A DNA stretch of 64,000 nucleotides from positions 186,001 to 250,000 of the forward strand of contig NZ_JAPNOA010000016.1 in assembly GCF_026626885.1 (NCBI RefSeq), given 5' to 3'. Position numbers and translations under genes: made by a program. The DNA comes from Parathalassolituus penaei (lineage in GTDB: Bacteria; Pseudomonadota; Gammaproteobacteria; Pseudomonadales; Oceanobacteraceae). Of this stretch, positions 17,484-25,565 are shown one piece after another (the stretch's first letter is position 1; each line of letters opens with the position of its first letter). Below the pieces are notes generated by a model. That model made no database searches. It was not told the DNA's origin and saw nothing but the letters and a program-made list of their open reading frames with translations.

Positions 17484-19142
17484 TTACAGCAGTTTTTGCA
17501 TGCGACGGAAGGCGTCTACCAGACCACAGGTTGAACCATCAAAGTTGGCCGGAGAGTCGCCACTGAGCAGGGCGTCCAGCACGCGGTTGCCCAGTTTTTT
17601 GCCCAGCTCTACACCCCATTGGTCGAACGAGTTGACACCCCAGATCATGCCCTGGGCAGCGACCTTGTGTTCGTACAGGGCAATCAATGCACCCACCACT
17701 TGTGGTGTGGATTTCGGGAAATACAGGGTGTTGCTCGGGCGGTTACCACTGATGGCTTTTTGTGGTGCCAGTGCACGGGCTTCGGCTTCCGGCATACCGG
17801 CATCCAGCAGTTCCTGCAGAGCTTCCGCTTCGGACTTGCCTTGCAGCAGGGCCTGGCTCTGGCTCAAACAGTTGGAAACCAGCAGGGCATGGAAATGATC
17901 AATCGGGTTGTGACTGGTCATTGGCATGATGAAATCAGCCGGTGAAAAATGCGTGCCCTGGTGTAACAACTGGTGGAAGGCGTGCTGACCGTTGGTGCCC
18001 ACACCACCCCAGATCACCGGGCCTGTGTGGTAATCCACCGGTTGGCCCTGACGGGTCACCGACTTACCATTACTTTCCATATCCAGTTGTTGCAGATGCG
18101 CTGGCAGTGTCCGCAGGTAATGGTCATACGGCAGAATTGCATGTGAGTTAACACCAAAGAAGTTGACGTACCAGATTCCCAGCAGTGCCATCAGCACCGG
18201 CATATTCTGCGCCAGCGGTGCGGTGCGGAAGTGTTCGTCCATGGCGTGGGCGCCACGTAACAGGTCGCGGAAGTTGTCGATACCAATCGCCAGTGCCAGC
18301 GGCAGACCAATGGCAGACCACAGGGAATAACGACCACCGACCCAGTCCCACATCGGGAAGATGTTTTCTTCGGCGATACCAAACTCAACGGCTTTTTCGA
18401 CGTTGGACGACACGGCCACAAAATGTTTGGCCAGGTCTGACTCGTTACCACCGTTTTTCAGGAACCAGCTGCGGCAGGCGAGGGCGTTTTTCAGGGTTTC
18501 CTGGGTGCCAAACGACTTCGACTGCACAATAAACAGCGTGGTGGCCGGATTCAGGCGTTTCAGAATCTCAGTGATATGGGAGCCGTCGATGTTGGCCAGA
18601 TAGTGAATATCCAGGCGGCTGTCCCAATATGGCTTGAGCGCACCGGAAGCCAGTTTCGGCCCGAGGAACGAGCCACCAATACCAATCGACACCACATCGG
18701 TGAACGGCGCGTTGGTGTAACCACGCCATTGGTTGCGGCGGATCTTCCAGCAGAATTCTTCCATACGATGCACGGTGGCACGTACTTCCGGCATGATATC
18801 CACGCCATCTACCATTACCGGACGGTCACTGAAGTTACGCAGAGCGGTGTGTAAAGCTGGGCGTTTTTCGCTGTTGTTAACAGCAGCACCTTCAAACAGG
18901 TCGTTGATCTGGGCTGGCAACTCACGTTCTTCGGCCAGTTGCAGCAGTAAGGCAACGGTGTCACGGGTAATCCGATTCTTGGAGTAATCCAGGGTCAGGC
19001 CTGCGGCTTGTGACTGGAATTGCTCAAAACGCTTAGGGTCTGCGGCAAACCATTCAAGCATATGGTGATGCTGAATTTCGGTATAGTGCTGCTTCAAAGC
19101 CATCCAGGCAGGAGATTGGGTAAGGCTGCTGTCCCTTGACAT
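17484..19142 (-). CDS. pgi: Glucose-6-phosphate isomerase
   Basis: 552 residues from the ATG at 19142, preceded by AAGGATTGTTT (a TTG two codons upstream is less likely). PGI signatures: SIGIGGSFLGPK, the phosphate loop SKSFGTQET, GGRYSLWSAIGL and GVNSFDQWGVELGK with the catalytic Lys. It interconverts glucose-6-P and fructose-6-P. It is downstream of panD as in Pseudomonas. An A-rich Hfq/Crc-type motif lies just upstream of the ribosome site (separate entry). Confidence 0.97.
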   Translation of the reverse strand: MSRDSSLTQSPAWMALKQHYTEIQHHHMLEWFAADPKRFEQFQSQAAGLTLDYSKNRITRDTVALLLQLAEERELPAQINDLFEGAAVNNSEKRPALHTALRNFSDRPVMVDGVDIMPEVRATVHRMEEFCWKIRRNQWRGYTNAPFTDVVSIGIGGSFLGPKLASGALKPYWDSRLDIHYLANIDGSHITEILKRLNPATTLFIVQSKSFGTQETLKNALACRSWFLKNGGNESDLAKHFVAVSSNVEKAVEFGIAEENIFPMWDWVGGRYSLWSAIGLPLALAIGIDNFRDLLRGAHAMDEHFRTAPLAQNMPVLMALLGIWYVNFFGVNSHAILPYDHYLRTLPAHLQQLDMESNGKSVTRQGQPVDYHTGPVIWGGVGTNGQHAFHQLLHQGTHFSPADFIMPMTSHNPIDHFHALLVSNCLSQSQALLQGKSEAEALQELLDAGMPEAEARALAPQKAISGNRPSNTLYFPKSTPQVVGALIALYEHKVAAQGMIWGVNSFDQWGVELGKKLGNRVLDALLSGDSPANFDGSTCGLVDAFRRMQKLL

Positions 19143-19161
19143 AAACAATCCTTGGTGGTCA

Positions 19162-19169
19162 TTGTTATT
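19162..19169 (-). promoter_or_regulatory. Candidate Hfq/Crc (CA) motif in the pgi leader
   Basis: On the minus strand AATAACAA fits the AAnAAnAA consensus for Crc/Hfq binding and sits about 10 nt upstream of the pgi Shine-Dalgarno AAGGA. Such placement is typical of catabolite-repressed mRNAs in Pseudomonas. A single short motif can occur by chance. Confidence 0.4.
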
Positions 19170-19284
19170 GTGAACAGTATACGGACTGCTACTGCCTGCA
19201 GCAAAGTGTAAGCCCTTGTTGCCAGTAGGTTTTCTTGCGAAGTGGATAATCGGTAGGACGAAGTGTTACACGGCGGGGAAAACA

Positions 19285-19313
19285 GGCCCCTGTTACCGTG
19301 GGTAACAGGGGCC
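19285..19313 (-). terminator. Hairpin after panD, probable terminator
   Basis: Perfect 13-bp stem GGCCCCTGTTACC / GGTAACAGGGGCC with a 3-nt loop, 7 bp after the panD stop. On the minus strand TGTTTTCC follows, a modest U-tract. It would separate panD from pgi. Confidence 0.7.
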
Positions 19314-19320
19314 CCAGGGT

Positions 19321-19701
19321 TCAGGCCATCTGAACCGGAATGTCGAAGCTGGTGTGGCTGACGCTGTTATCAGCGTTGATGTACACCATCTTTGGCTTGA
19401 AGTTGGCCAGTTCCTGTTCGTCATAACTGCCGTAGGTGCAGATAATAACGCGATCGCCAACATCGGCCAGGCGGGCAGCAGCACCATTTACAGAAATCAT
19501 GCCGGAGCCATCTTCGGCACGGATGATGTAAGTAGTGAAACGATGACCGTTGTCGATGTTGTAAATCTGGATCTGTTCAAACTCACGCATGCCGGCAAGA
19601 TCCAGCAAGGTGCCATCAATGGCACAGGAGCCTTCATAATTCAGCACCGAGTGGGTCACACGGGCCTGGTGAAGTTTGGCTTTCAGCATAATGGACTGCA
19701 T
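19321..19701 (-). CDS. panD: Aspartate 1-decarboxylase proenzyme
   Basis: 126 residues. Self-cleavage site YEGSCAIDG near residues 23-31, where the Ser becomes a pyruvoyl cofactor; conserved [21 protein letters not shown]-like core further on. It makes beta-alanine from aspartate for pantothenate. It lies 116 bp downstream of panC, so the three pan genes are probably one unit. Confidence 0.97.
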   Translation of the reverse strand: MQSIMLKAKLHQARVTHSVLNYEGSCAIDGTLLDLAGMREFEQIQIYNIDNGHRFTTYIIRAEDGSGMISVNGAAARLADVGDRVIICTYGSYDEQELANFKPKMVYINADNSVSHTSFDIPVQMA

Positions 19702-19817
19702 GGTAACCCCTTACATAAACATCGGTTCCGGGCGCAGTGCGGGGCCCGGCAACCGGGGATCGGCCCCTGATGATCGATCAATAAATAGACGATCTGACGA
19801 GGGGGCGAGAGTATGCC

Positions 19818-20684
19818 TTAATCAATATGTGGATTCAATGCGACCTGGATATTATCAATCAGGCGGGCATTACCGAGGAAAGCAGCCCCGAGAATCACCA
19901 GTTTGTCACCTGGTTGTGGCGCGGAAACCACTTCCAGATTGTCAGCACACCGTACTTCGAGGTAGTCACAACGGAAGCCACTGTTATCAATAGCCTGACG
20001 CGCCTCAGCGATTGCTTCTGCAACGGTTACCCCCTGTTTGAGTAACTGTCCCAGTTGTTGCAACCCCTGATGCAACGCCGGGGCAATTGCACGTTCTTCC
20101 GCTGTCAGATACCCGTTACGGGAACTGAGTGCCAGACCATCGGCCGCGCGGGCTGTTGGTACAGCGGTAATTTTAATTGGCATGTCGAGATCAGCGACCA
20201 TCTTGCGGATAACGGCTATCTGCTGGTAGTCCTTTTCCCCAAAAAAGGCTTGATCCGGTTGGACCATGTTGAACAATTTGGTGACCACAGTCGCCACACC
20301 GTCAAAATGGCCGGGACGAGCCCCACCGCACAGACCTTCCGATACACCCGGAACGGTCACGCGGCTCATACTGGCCTGGCCGTTCGGGTACATTTCTTTT
20401 ACATCCGGTGCAAACAACAATTCACAGCTGGCGGCCGCCAGACGCTGTTGATCCTGTTCGAGTGTACGTGGGTAACGCTCGAGGTCTTTGGGGTCGTTAA
20501 ACTGCATCGGATTAACAAAAATACTGGCAACGACAAAGCAGTCTTCGGCATGGGCGCGATCAACAAGGCTGATATGCCCGTCGTGCAGATTGCCCATGGT
20601 TGGCACAAAGCCGATACGTTGGCCCTGGCGGCGTGCCGCCAGCACCTGTTCGCGCAATTCGCGAATGGTATGAACAGTGATCAT
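19818..20684 (-). CDS. panC: Pantothenate synthetase
   Basis: 288 residues, nucleotidyltransferase fold. HIGH-like motif GNLHDGH in [24 protein letters not shown] and the KMSKS-equivalent LSSRNGYL. It joins pantoate and beta-alanine using ATP. Its ATG overlaps the panB stop by four bases. Confidence 0.97.
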   Translation of the reverse strand: MITVHTIRELREQVLAARRQGQRIGFVPTMGNLHDGHISLVDRAHAEDCFVVASIFVNPMQFNDPKDLERYPRTLEQDQQRLAAASCELLFAPDVKEMYPNGQASMSRVTVPGVSEGLCGGARPGHFDGVATVVTKLFNMVQPDQAFFGEKDYQQIAVIRKMVADLDMPIKITAVPTARAADGLALSSRNGYLTAEERAIAPALHQGLQQLGQLLKQGVTVAEAIAEARQAIDNSGFRCDYLEVRCADNLEVVSAPQPGDKLVILGAAFLGNARLIDNIQVALNPHID

Positions 20685-21490
20685 GCGTTAAACCCGTGCT
20701 CCGGGCCGGGGAATGTCCCGGCTTCCACTTCCTGAACGTAGGCGGCGAACGCCTCTTTGACTCCACGACCATCGGTCATGAAATTTTTCACGAATTTGGG
20801 TACATGGTTGGGATTCAGGCCCAGCATGTCATGCATCACCAGTACCTGGGCATCCGTGGCACTACCAGCACCAATACCAATAACCGGCACTCGCACAGAA
20901 GCGGTAATACGTTCCGCCAGTGCTGATGGTACGCATTCGAGCAACAGCAGGTCGGCTCCGGCATCCGCGAGTGCAATCGCATGACGTACCATAGCTTCAG
21001 CACGTTCCTGCTCGCGGCCCTGAACGCGATAACCGCCGAATTTGTTCACCGACTGTGGCGTCAGGCCCAGGTGTGCGCACACTGGAACCCCCTGACGGCC
21101 CAGCGATTCAATAATCGGAATCAGCCAGTCGTCACCTTCGAGTTTGACCATGTGAGCACCGGCTTGCATGACTTGACGAGCGCTGTCGAGAGCTTGCTCA
21201 AGCGTGCCGTAACTCATAAACGGCAGGTCGGTCATGATCAGTGCAGGGCGTGCCGCACGACGGTTGCCACGGGCAACACAGGCGGTGTGATAAGCCATTT
21301 CGGCTACGGTCACGGGCAGGGTGCTGTCCTGACCTTGCAGAACCATACCCAGGGAATCACCAACCAGAATGGCGTCTACGCCTGCGTCAGCGGCCAGCTG
21401 AGCGAAAGTGGCGTCGTAGGCAGTCAGGACGCTGAACTTTTCCTGCTGGTCTTTCTTGGCCTGCAGGGTCCTGATATTGATTGGGCTCAT
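20681..21490 (-). CDS. panB: 3-methyl-2-oxobutanoate hydroxymethyltransferase
   Basis: 269 residues, start ATG 21490 with GGAG upstream. TIM-barrel enzyme with [29 protein letters not shown] (metal-binding Asp), MVKLEGD and [21 protein letters not shown]. First committed step of pantothenate synthesis, using methylenetetrahydrofolate. Confidence 0.97.
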   Translation of the reverse strand: MSPINIRTLQAKKDQQEKFSVLTAYDATFAQLAADAGVDAILVGDSLGMVLQGQDSTLPVTVAEMAYHTACVARGNRRAARPALIMTDLPFMSYGTLEQALDSARQVMQAGAHMVKLEGDDWLIPIIESLGRQGVPVCAHLGLTPQSVNKFGGYRVQGREQERAEAMVRHAIALADAGADLLLLECVPSALAERITASVRVPVIGIGAGSATDAQVLVMHDMLGLNPNHVPKFVKNFMTDGRGVKEAFAAYVQEVEAGTFPGPEHGFNA

Positions 21491-21623
21491 GGGCGTTCTC
21501 CAGTCCAGGTTCGTTCGTACACAAGGACGCTATGGTGCTTATTGGTGCCGGTAAGTCAATATTGCCAATTGAATTTCATTCTATCGGAAAGGGTCTTTAC
21601 TTTTCCGGATTAAATGTGGCCGT

Positions 21624-22142
21624 TCAGATGACGGGGGGTGGCAATAGTGGGACCAGCGGTGCTTCCTTGCCGCTTTGAATGTCTGCCAGAACCTTGGTGG
21701 CCCAGGCACTCAGTGGACGGCCATCCGGCATATTGAGCGCCGGAGCGATTTCCATCAGGGGTAATAATACAAAACTGCGCAGTGCCATCTGGCTGTGAGG
21801 AACGGTCAGACGTTCACTGCTGATCACCTCGTCGCCATACAACAGGATGTCGACATCAATACAACGCTCGCCCCAATGACGCAGTTTCACCCGGCCCTGA
21901 TCCCGCTCCAGCTGTTGCAGGTTGTCCAGCAAAGCCAGTGGAGCAAGACAAGTGCGGATGCAGGCGACGGCATTGACATAATCAGGTTGATCCTGGGGGC
22001 CGACCGGCTTGCTGCCGTACAGGGATGACACCTGCTCCAGCTGGATACCGGGCAGGGCGGCGAGAGTTGTAACAGCTGTCAGCAGCTGCTGGACCGGGTT
22101 GTCGATATTGGCACCCAGTCCAAGATAGCAGAGTGTGGTCAT
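21624..22142 (-). CDS. folK: HPPK: hydroxymethyldihydropterin pyrophosphokinase
   Basis: 172 residues. Start LGLGANIDNPVQQL; the catalytic region CIDVDILLYGDEVI carries the two Mg-binding Asp; PHSQMALRSFVLLPL matches the HPPK C-terminal signature. Folate pathway enzyme. Its ATG overlaps the pcnB stop by four bases; panB follows after 133 bp. Confidence 0.96.
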   Translation of the reverse strand: MTTLCYLGLGANIDNPVQQLLTAVTTLAALPGIQLEQVSSLYGSKPVGPQDQPDYVNAVACIRTCLAPLALLDNLQQLERDQGRVKLRHWGERCIDVDILLYGDEVISSERLTVPHSQMALRSFVLLPLMEIAPALNMPDGRPLSAWATKVLADIQSGKEAPLVPLLPPPVI

Positions 22143-23506
22143 GAGCGATTACGCGGTGCCCGACGACGACGGCGACGCGCCGGACGTGGTTCTTCCGGGT
22201 TTTCGTCATTAAATTGCTGACGACGGGATGGTGTTTCCGGTACACCATGTTCGGCTTGGAAACGGGTCCACCAGGAACCGATTCCGCCCAGATCTTCACC
22301 GGATTGCTCACGCAGCAGCAGGAAGTCATAAGCCGCGCGGAAGCGTGGCAGACTCAGCAGCTCAAGACTCTTGCGGCTCTGGGTACGTGGCAGACGCAGC
22401 TGCATTTCCCAGATCTCACGCATTGGAATCGAGAAACGTTTTGGAATCGCCAGATGCTGGCACTGCTGGTGCAGCAGGCGGTCAGCGGCTTTTTGCATGG
22501 CCGGGTGCGGCGGCAATCCGGTTTTTTCGAATTCACGAGTCATGCGAATCAGGGCTGGCCACAACAAGGCAGCAAGGAAGAAATACGGTGTTACCGATTT
22601 GTCAGCACGAATGCGCGCATCGGTGTTACGCATGGTATTTTCGGCCAGTGCCAGCGCCAGCGGATCACTGCGCAGACATTGCTCGGTGGCCGGGAAAATA
22701 TGTTCAAACAGGTTGTACTGGCGTAACAGCTGCAGTGTTACCAGAGCGTTACCAGCCAGGAACAGTTTGAGAATTTCATCGAACATGCGTGCAGCAGGCA
22801 CCTGCTCGAGCAGGGAGGCCAGCTGTGGAATCGGTGCGGCGGTTGCCGGTTCCATGGTGAAGTCGAGCTTCGCCATAAAACGGATCGCCCGCAGCATACG
22901 TACCGGGTCTTCACGGTAGCGGGTTTCCGGATCACCAATCAGGCGCAGCTGACGATTTTGCAGGTCTTCCCAGCCGCCAGCGTAAGCGTACACGCCAAAA
23001 TCAGCGATGTTGTAATAGATGGCGTTAACGCTGAAGTCACGGCGCACCGCATCTTCGTCACGGGTGCCATAGACGTTGTCGCGCAGGATCATGCCCTGCT
23101 CACCGGTGGCGGCTACCTTGCTAGAGTGCTCTTCGGTTGGTGGGGCGCGGAAAGTGGCGACTTCGATGACATCTCGTCCGAATACCACATGAACCAGCTT
23201 GAAGCGTCGACCAATCAGACGCGCGTTACGAAACAGCGCGGCGACCTGTTCGGGAGTTGCATTGGTTGCAACGTCGAAATCCTTGGGATGAAGACCCAGC
23301 AGGGTGTCGCGTACGCCACCGCCAACCAGCAATGCTTCGTAACCGGCATTGTGCAGGCGATACAACACCTTCAGCGCATTTTCGCTGAGCTGGCTGCGGC
23401 TGATGCTGTGCTCGTCACGGGTAATGACTTGGAACAATGGCTCGTCTGCCACTTGCGGGGCATCTGGACTGAGGATGTTCTTGATAAAACGGGTTATACG
23501 CTTCAC
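22139..23506 (-). CDS. pcnB: Poly(A) polymerase I
   Basis: 455 residues from a GTG at 23506. The frame is open up to the terminator of the RNA upstream, but the GTG gives KRITRFIKNIL, comparable to the start of Pseudomonas PcnB. Nucleotidyltransferase motif LVGGGVRDTLLGLHPKDFDVATNA, then the RRFKLVHVVF and RRDFSVNAIYYN elements that separate the family. The basic C-terminus (RPARRRRRRAPRNRS) may bind RNA. It adds 3' poly(A) tails that promote RNA decay. It lies downstream of the crc RNA array. Confidence 0.94.
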   Translation of the reverse strand: MKRITRFIKNILSPDAPQVADEPLFQVITRDEHSISRSQLSENALKVLYRLHNAGYEALLVGGGVRDTLLGLHPKDFDVATNATPEQVAALFRNARLIGRRFKLVHVVFGRDVIEVATFRAPPTEEHSSKVAATGEQGMILRDNVYGTRDEDAVRRDFSVNAIYYNIADFGVYAYAGGWEDLQNRQLRLIGDPETRYREDPVRMLRAIRFMAKLDFTMEPATAAPIPQLASLLEQVPAARMFDEILKLFLAGNALVTLQLLRQYNLFEHIFPATEQCLRSDPLALALAENTMRNTDARIRADKSVTPYFFLAALLWPALIRMTREFEKTGLPPHPAMQKAADRLLHQQCQHLAIPKRFSIPMREIWEMQLRLPRTQSRKSLELLSLPRFRAAYDFLLLREQSGEDLGGIGSWWTRFQAEHGVPETPSRRQQFNDENPEEPRPARRRRRRAPRNRS

Positions 23507-23570
23507 TGAGTGCAGTTCTGTAGCTCGAAACGGAAGGCGACGAGTGTACAGCGGAGTGAACTCCAGATAA

Positions 23571-23850
23571 ATAAAAAAGCCGCTCGAAGCGGCTTTCATC
23601 TGGGGAGGCCCGTGTTCTTATTGTTGTATGTCCCTCAATGCTCGGACTGGGGTCATCCGCTCTTTTGAATATTCAGTATCGCCTGTTTTTATTTTTATCG
23701 GCGAAGCAGACCATTCGAAACAGTCGGATCAGCGACACCTCTTGTTATTTTTGTTGTCGAGGTTTGCTGTTACGGCTCTGGTATTTATTTTTATTGTCAG
23801 AGCCAGGAAGCTAACGCAGCTTTTATTTTTATTGTTTGCGTCGCTTCGTG
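23571..23850 (-). ncRNA. crcZ: CrcZ small RNA (unit 1, nearest pcnB; about 280 nt)
   Basis: The position between cbrB and pcnB is that of Pseudomonas crcZ. A sigma-54 promoter (23860-23877) predicts a 5' end near 23850. An intrinsic terminator, AAAGCCGCT-TCG-AGCGGCTTTTTTAT (stem at 23573-23596), gives the 3' end. In between, minus-strand sequence has five A-rich motifs fitting AAnAAnAA: ACAATAAAAATAAAAGC, ACAATAAAAATAAAT, ACAACAAAAATAACAAG, ATAAAAATAAAAACAGG and ACAACAATAAGAAC. Several are flanked by pairing arms that would put them in loops. Five motifs is the count I recall for CrcZ. It would sequester Hfq/Crc and relieve catabolite repression. The 5' end is inferred. Confidence 0.88.
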
Positions 23851-23859
23851 TAAATATTA

Positions 23860-23877
23860 AAGCAGGTGCTGTGCCAA
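23860..23877 (-). promoter_or_regulatory. Sigma-54 promoter of crcZ
   Basis: Minus-strand TTGGCACAGCACCTGCTT. The -24 GG (23875-23874) and -12 GC (23863-23862) are separated by exactly 10 nt, matching TGGCAC-N5-TTGCW closely. Confidence 0.88.
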
Positions 23878-23949
23878 CTTTTAAAAGTCCTTATAAATCA
23901 AGTGTTTGTGTTTTGTTGGTGGCGGTTGGCATGGCTTTGACAGTGTGGC

Positions 23950-24215
23950 TGTTACCCTGTTTCGTGGCCTTGGGTAACAGTTTGGGCCACAGGTAACACT
24001 TTGAGCCAAAGGCGTGATTACGGGTCAGTCCGCCGGGTAACAGCCGGGATTTTTTGAACTTTTGCGAAAACTGGTCTTCCGGGCTATTCCGGAGTGTTAC
24101 CTGAATGTGTGGCTGGGGCTGCTGGGTGTGTGGCTGCTGTGTATGTGACAGGGGGAGGAGAGTGTTACCGTTTTGAATAACTGCTGTCCTGGATGACGAT
24201 GTGGGGGCGGTAACA
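23950..24215. promoter_or_regulatory. CbrB-type half-site array upstream of crcZ
   Basis: TGTTAC at 23950-23955, GTAACA at 23974-23979 and 23993-23998. Further half-sites are at 24037 (GTAACA), 24095 (TGTTAC), 24163 (TGTTAC) and 24210 (GTAACA). The first lies 75 bp from the -24 element. TGTTAC...GTAACA is the recognition pattern reported for CbrB upstream of crc genes in Pseudomonas; assignment here rests on that pattern and on adjacency to cbrB. Confidence 0.75.
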
Positions 24216-24301
24216 CTCAACCTGAAACACTCGACCCGAATAGCAACATGCGGCGCAGAACAGGGCTGCACAACATGCTCCCGTATTTTTCAGGCCCAGA
24301 A

Positions 24302-24465
24302 TGAACAAAACCCGTAATCAGTTACCTGATTACGGGTTCTGGAGAGAGTTTGAGACTTCTTCTTGTTCTGACACTCGTCGCTGATTTTTTATTTTTATTG
24401 TTCGGCGATGTGATGTGACTGATCGCGGTTCTTATTTTTATTGGTGCGTCGTCATTCTTATTCTG
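24302..24465 (-). ncRNA. Short Crc-type small RNA (unit 2, about 164 nt)
   Basis: Sigma-54 promoter 24475-24492 predicts +1 near 24465. The terminator stem AACCCGTAATCAG / CTGATTACGGGTT (24309-24338) is followed by TTGTTC. Four CA motifs: CAGAATAAGAATG, CCAATAAAAATAAGAACC, ACAATAAAAATAAAAAATC and GAACAAGAAGAAG. The first three are bracketed by complementary arms (for example ATCGC...GCGA). It shares with units 3 and 4 an identical 26-nt block (24352-24377) and a CTCTC stretch before the terminator; unit 1 lacks both. It resembles the role, not the length, of CrcY/CrcX. Confidence 0.82.
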
Positions 24466-24474
24466 ATCCGGTAT

Positions 24475-24492
24475 TAGCTATAGTCGTGCCAA
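24475..24492 (-). promoter_or_regulatory. Sigma-54 promoter of unit 2
   Basis: Minus-strand TTGGCACGACTATAGCTA. GG (24490-24489) and GC (24478-24477) are separated by 10 nt. Confidence 0.85.
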
Positions 24493-24564
24493 TTTTTAAA
24501 AATCCATATAAAACAAAAGGTTATGATTTTATTTCGCGGAAATGTGCAAGAAATCGCAAGGTTT

Positions 24565-24638
24565 TGTTACGTTCGGCGTGGTGAGCGGTAACAAGTAGTG
24601 TTACGGGTAACACTTTGGGAGGGGGTCGCAGGTGTTAC
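24565..24638. promoter_or_regulatory. CbrB-type half-site array upstream of unit 2
   Basis: TGTTAC at 24565, GTAACA at 24588, TGTTAC at 24599, GTAACA at 24607 and TGTTAC at 24633. The first is 75 bp from the -24 element, the same distance as in units 1 and 3. The 0/+23/+42 spacing of TGTTAC-GTAACA-GTAACA nearly repeats the 0/+24/+43 pattern of those units. Confidence 0.72.
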
Positions 24639-24711
24639 TTCCTGGTTGTTGTGTTGCGGGATTGGTGTAGATCGACAGGTTGTGGTGGTGTTCGCCAAAA
24701 GCAGAGGCCAT

Positions 24712-24874
24712 AAAGAACAAAACCCCGCATCGGGGTGACGATGCGAGGTTCTGGAGAGAGCTTGAGACTTCTTCTTGTTCTGACACTCGACGCCATGTTT
24801 ATTTTTATTGTTTGGCGTTTTGGCGGCTGTGCGTGTTTTTTATTTTTATTTTCAACGCTACCACTCTTGTTGTG
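24712..24874 (-). ncRNA. Short Crc-type small RNA (unit 3, about 163 nt)
   Basis: Sigma-54 promoter 24884-24901 predicts +1 near 24874. The terminator hairpin 24721-24750 (AACCTCGCATCG / CGATGCGGGGTT, loop TCACCC-like) is followed by TTGTTCTTT. CA motifs: ACAACAAGAG near the 5' end, GAAAATAAAAATAAAAAAC between GCGT and ACGC arms, AACAATAAAAATAAAC between ACGCCA and TGGCGT arms, and GAACAAGAAGAAG in the shared 26-nt block (24764-24789). The arms differ in sequence from those of units 2 and 4 but keep pairing, which suggests the structure is selected. Confidence 0.84.
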
Positions 24875-24883
24875 ATCTATATG

Positions 24884-24901
24884 AAGCCAATGTCGTGCCA
24901 A
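24884..24901 (-). promoter_or_regulatory. Sigma-54 promoter of unit 3
   Basis: Minus-strand TTGGCACGACATTGGCTT. GG (24899-24898) and GC (24887-24886) are separated by 10 nt. Confidence 0.85.
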
Positions 24902-24973
24902 CTTTATAAAGTCTATTAAAATCATTGAGTTAGGTTTTTTAGAGGGATGTTTTTCAGTGTTGGAAACAGATTG

Positions 24974-25176
24974 TGTTACGTGGGGCTGTTGCTCTGGGTA
25001 ACACACTTTGGGCCAGGTAACACTCTGGTATCACTACAAAGGTATTGGTTGGTGGTTTCAACAATTCAGATCGAAGTTCATTGTCTGTTGTAACTAACAC
25101 TTGGTCGAATGCTGTCGCGACGCCTCGTGGGGCATTGCTGTTACGGGGCTGTGAGTGGCGGATGGAAAAGTGTTAC
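24974..25176. promoter_or_regulatory. CbrB-type half-site array upstream of unit 3
   Basis: TGTTAC at 24974, GTAACA at 24998 and 25017, the same 0/+24/+43 layout and the same 75-bp distance to the -24 element as unit 1. Extra TGTTAC half-sites at 25139 and 25171 lie close to the end of unit 4. Confidence 0.75.
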
Positions 25177-25238
25177 CGGAGCAGACATGTGCGCGCGGTT
25201 AGTCCGGGGGCTGGCTGCTGATTTTGGGATGCCCAGAT

Positions 25239-25395
25239 GAACAAAACCCGGGATCAGTTACCTGAACCCGGGTTTCGGAGAGAATCGGAGACTTCTTCTT
25301 GTTCTGACACTCGCGGCCGCACTTGTTTTTATTTGACGGCGCTACGGGTTGGTTGACGACATTCTTGTTTTTATCGCGTCACCACTCTTGTTGTG
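25239..25395 (-). ncRNA. Short Crc-type small RNA (unit 4, nearest cbrB; about 157 nt)
   Basis: Sigma-54 promoter 25405-25422 predicts +1 near 25395. The terminator stem AACCCGGG...CCCGGGTT (25245-25275) is followed by TTGTTC. CA motifs: CACAACAAGAG between TCAC and GTGA arms, ATAAAAACAAGAATG between CGA and TCG, AAATAAAAACAAG between GCCG and CGGC, and GAACAAGAAGAAG in the shared 26-nt block (25288-25313). Three loop-displayed motifs, one unpaired motif and a terminator is the plan common to units 2-4. Confidence 0.84.
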
Positions 25396-25404
25396 ATGCA
25401 GATA

Positions 25405-25422
25405 AAGCTAAAGCCGTGCCAA
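25405..25422 (-). promoter_or_regulatory. Sigma-54 promoter of unit 4
   Basis: Minus-strand TTGGCACGGCTTTAGCTT. GG (25420-25419) and GC (25408-25407) are separated by 10 nt. Confidence 0.86.
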
Positions 25423-25503
25423 CTTTTTGGGGTTTTGGAAAACCCTTTAAAAACAAGGAGTTGTGCTTAAGTCGGAAATTGTTTGCCATATAAACTGTGA
25501 GGT

Positions 25504-25565
25504 TGTTACCAAAAGTGTTACCACTAGTAGCGTAACACTTCGGTAGCATGAGGCGGGCGGTAACA
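25504..25565. promoter_or_regulatory. CbrB-type half-site array between cbrB and unit 4
   Basis: TGTTAC at 25504 and 25516, GTAACA at 25532 and 25560; the last abuts the cbrB stop codon. The first half-site is 84 bp from the -24 element, nine bases (about one helical turn) further than in the other three units. Confidence 0.72.

Noticed and set aside
23628-25006. Open frames of 60-126 codons inside the cbrB-pcnB interval (for example 23628-23996, 23891-24271, 24635-25006)
   Set aside because: They cross promoters, terminators and repeats of the small-RNA units, overlap one another and have no ribosome sites or protein-like composition.
23571-25565. CRISPR-like array, because similar segments recur
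   Set aside because: Repeats are ~160 nt, irregularly spaced, with promoters and terminators; there are no uniform spacers and no cas genes.
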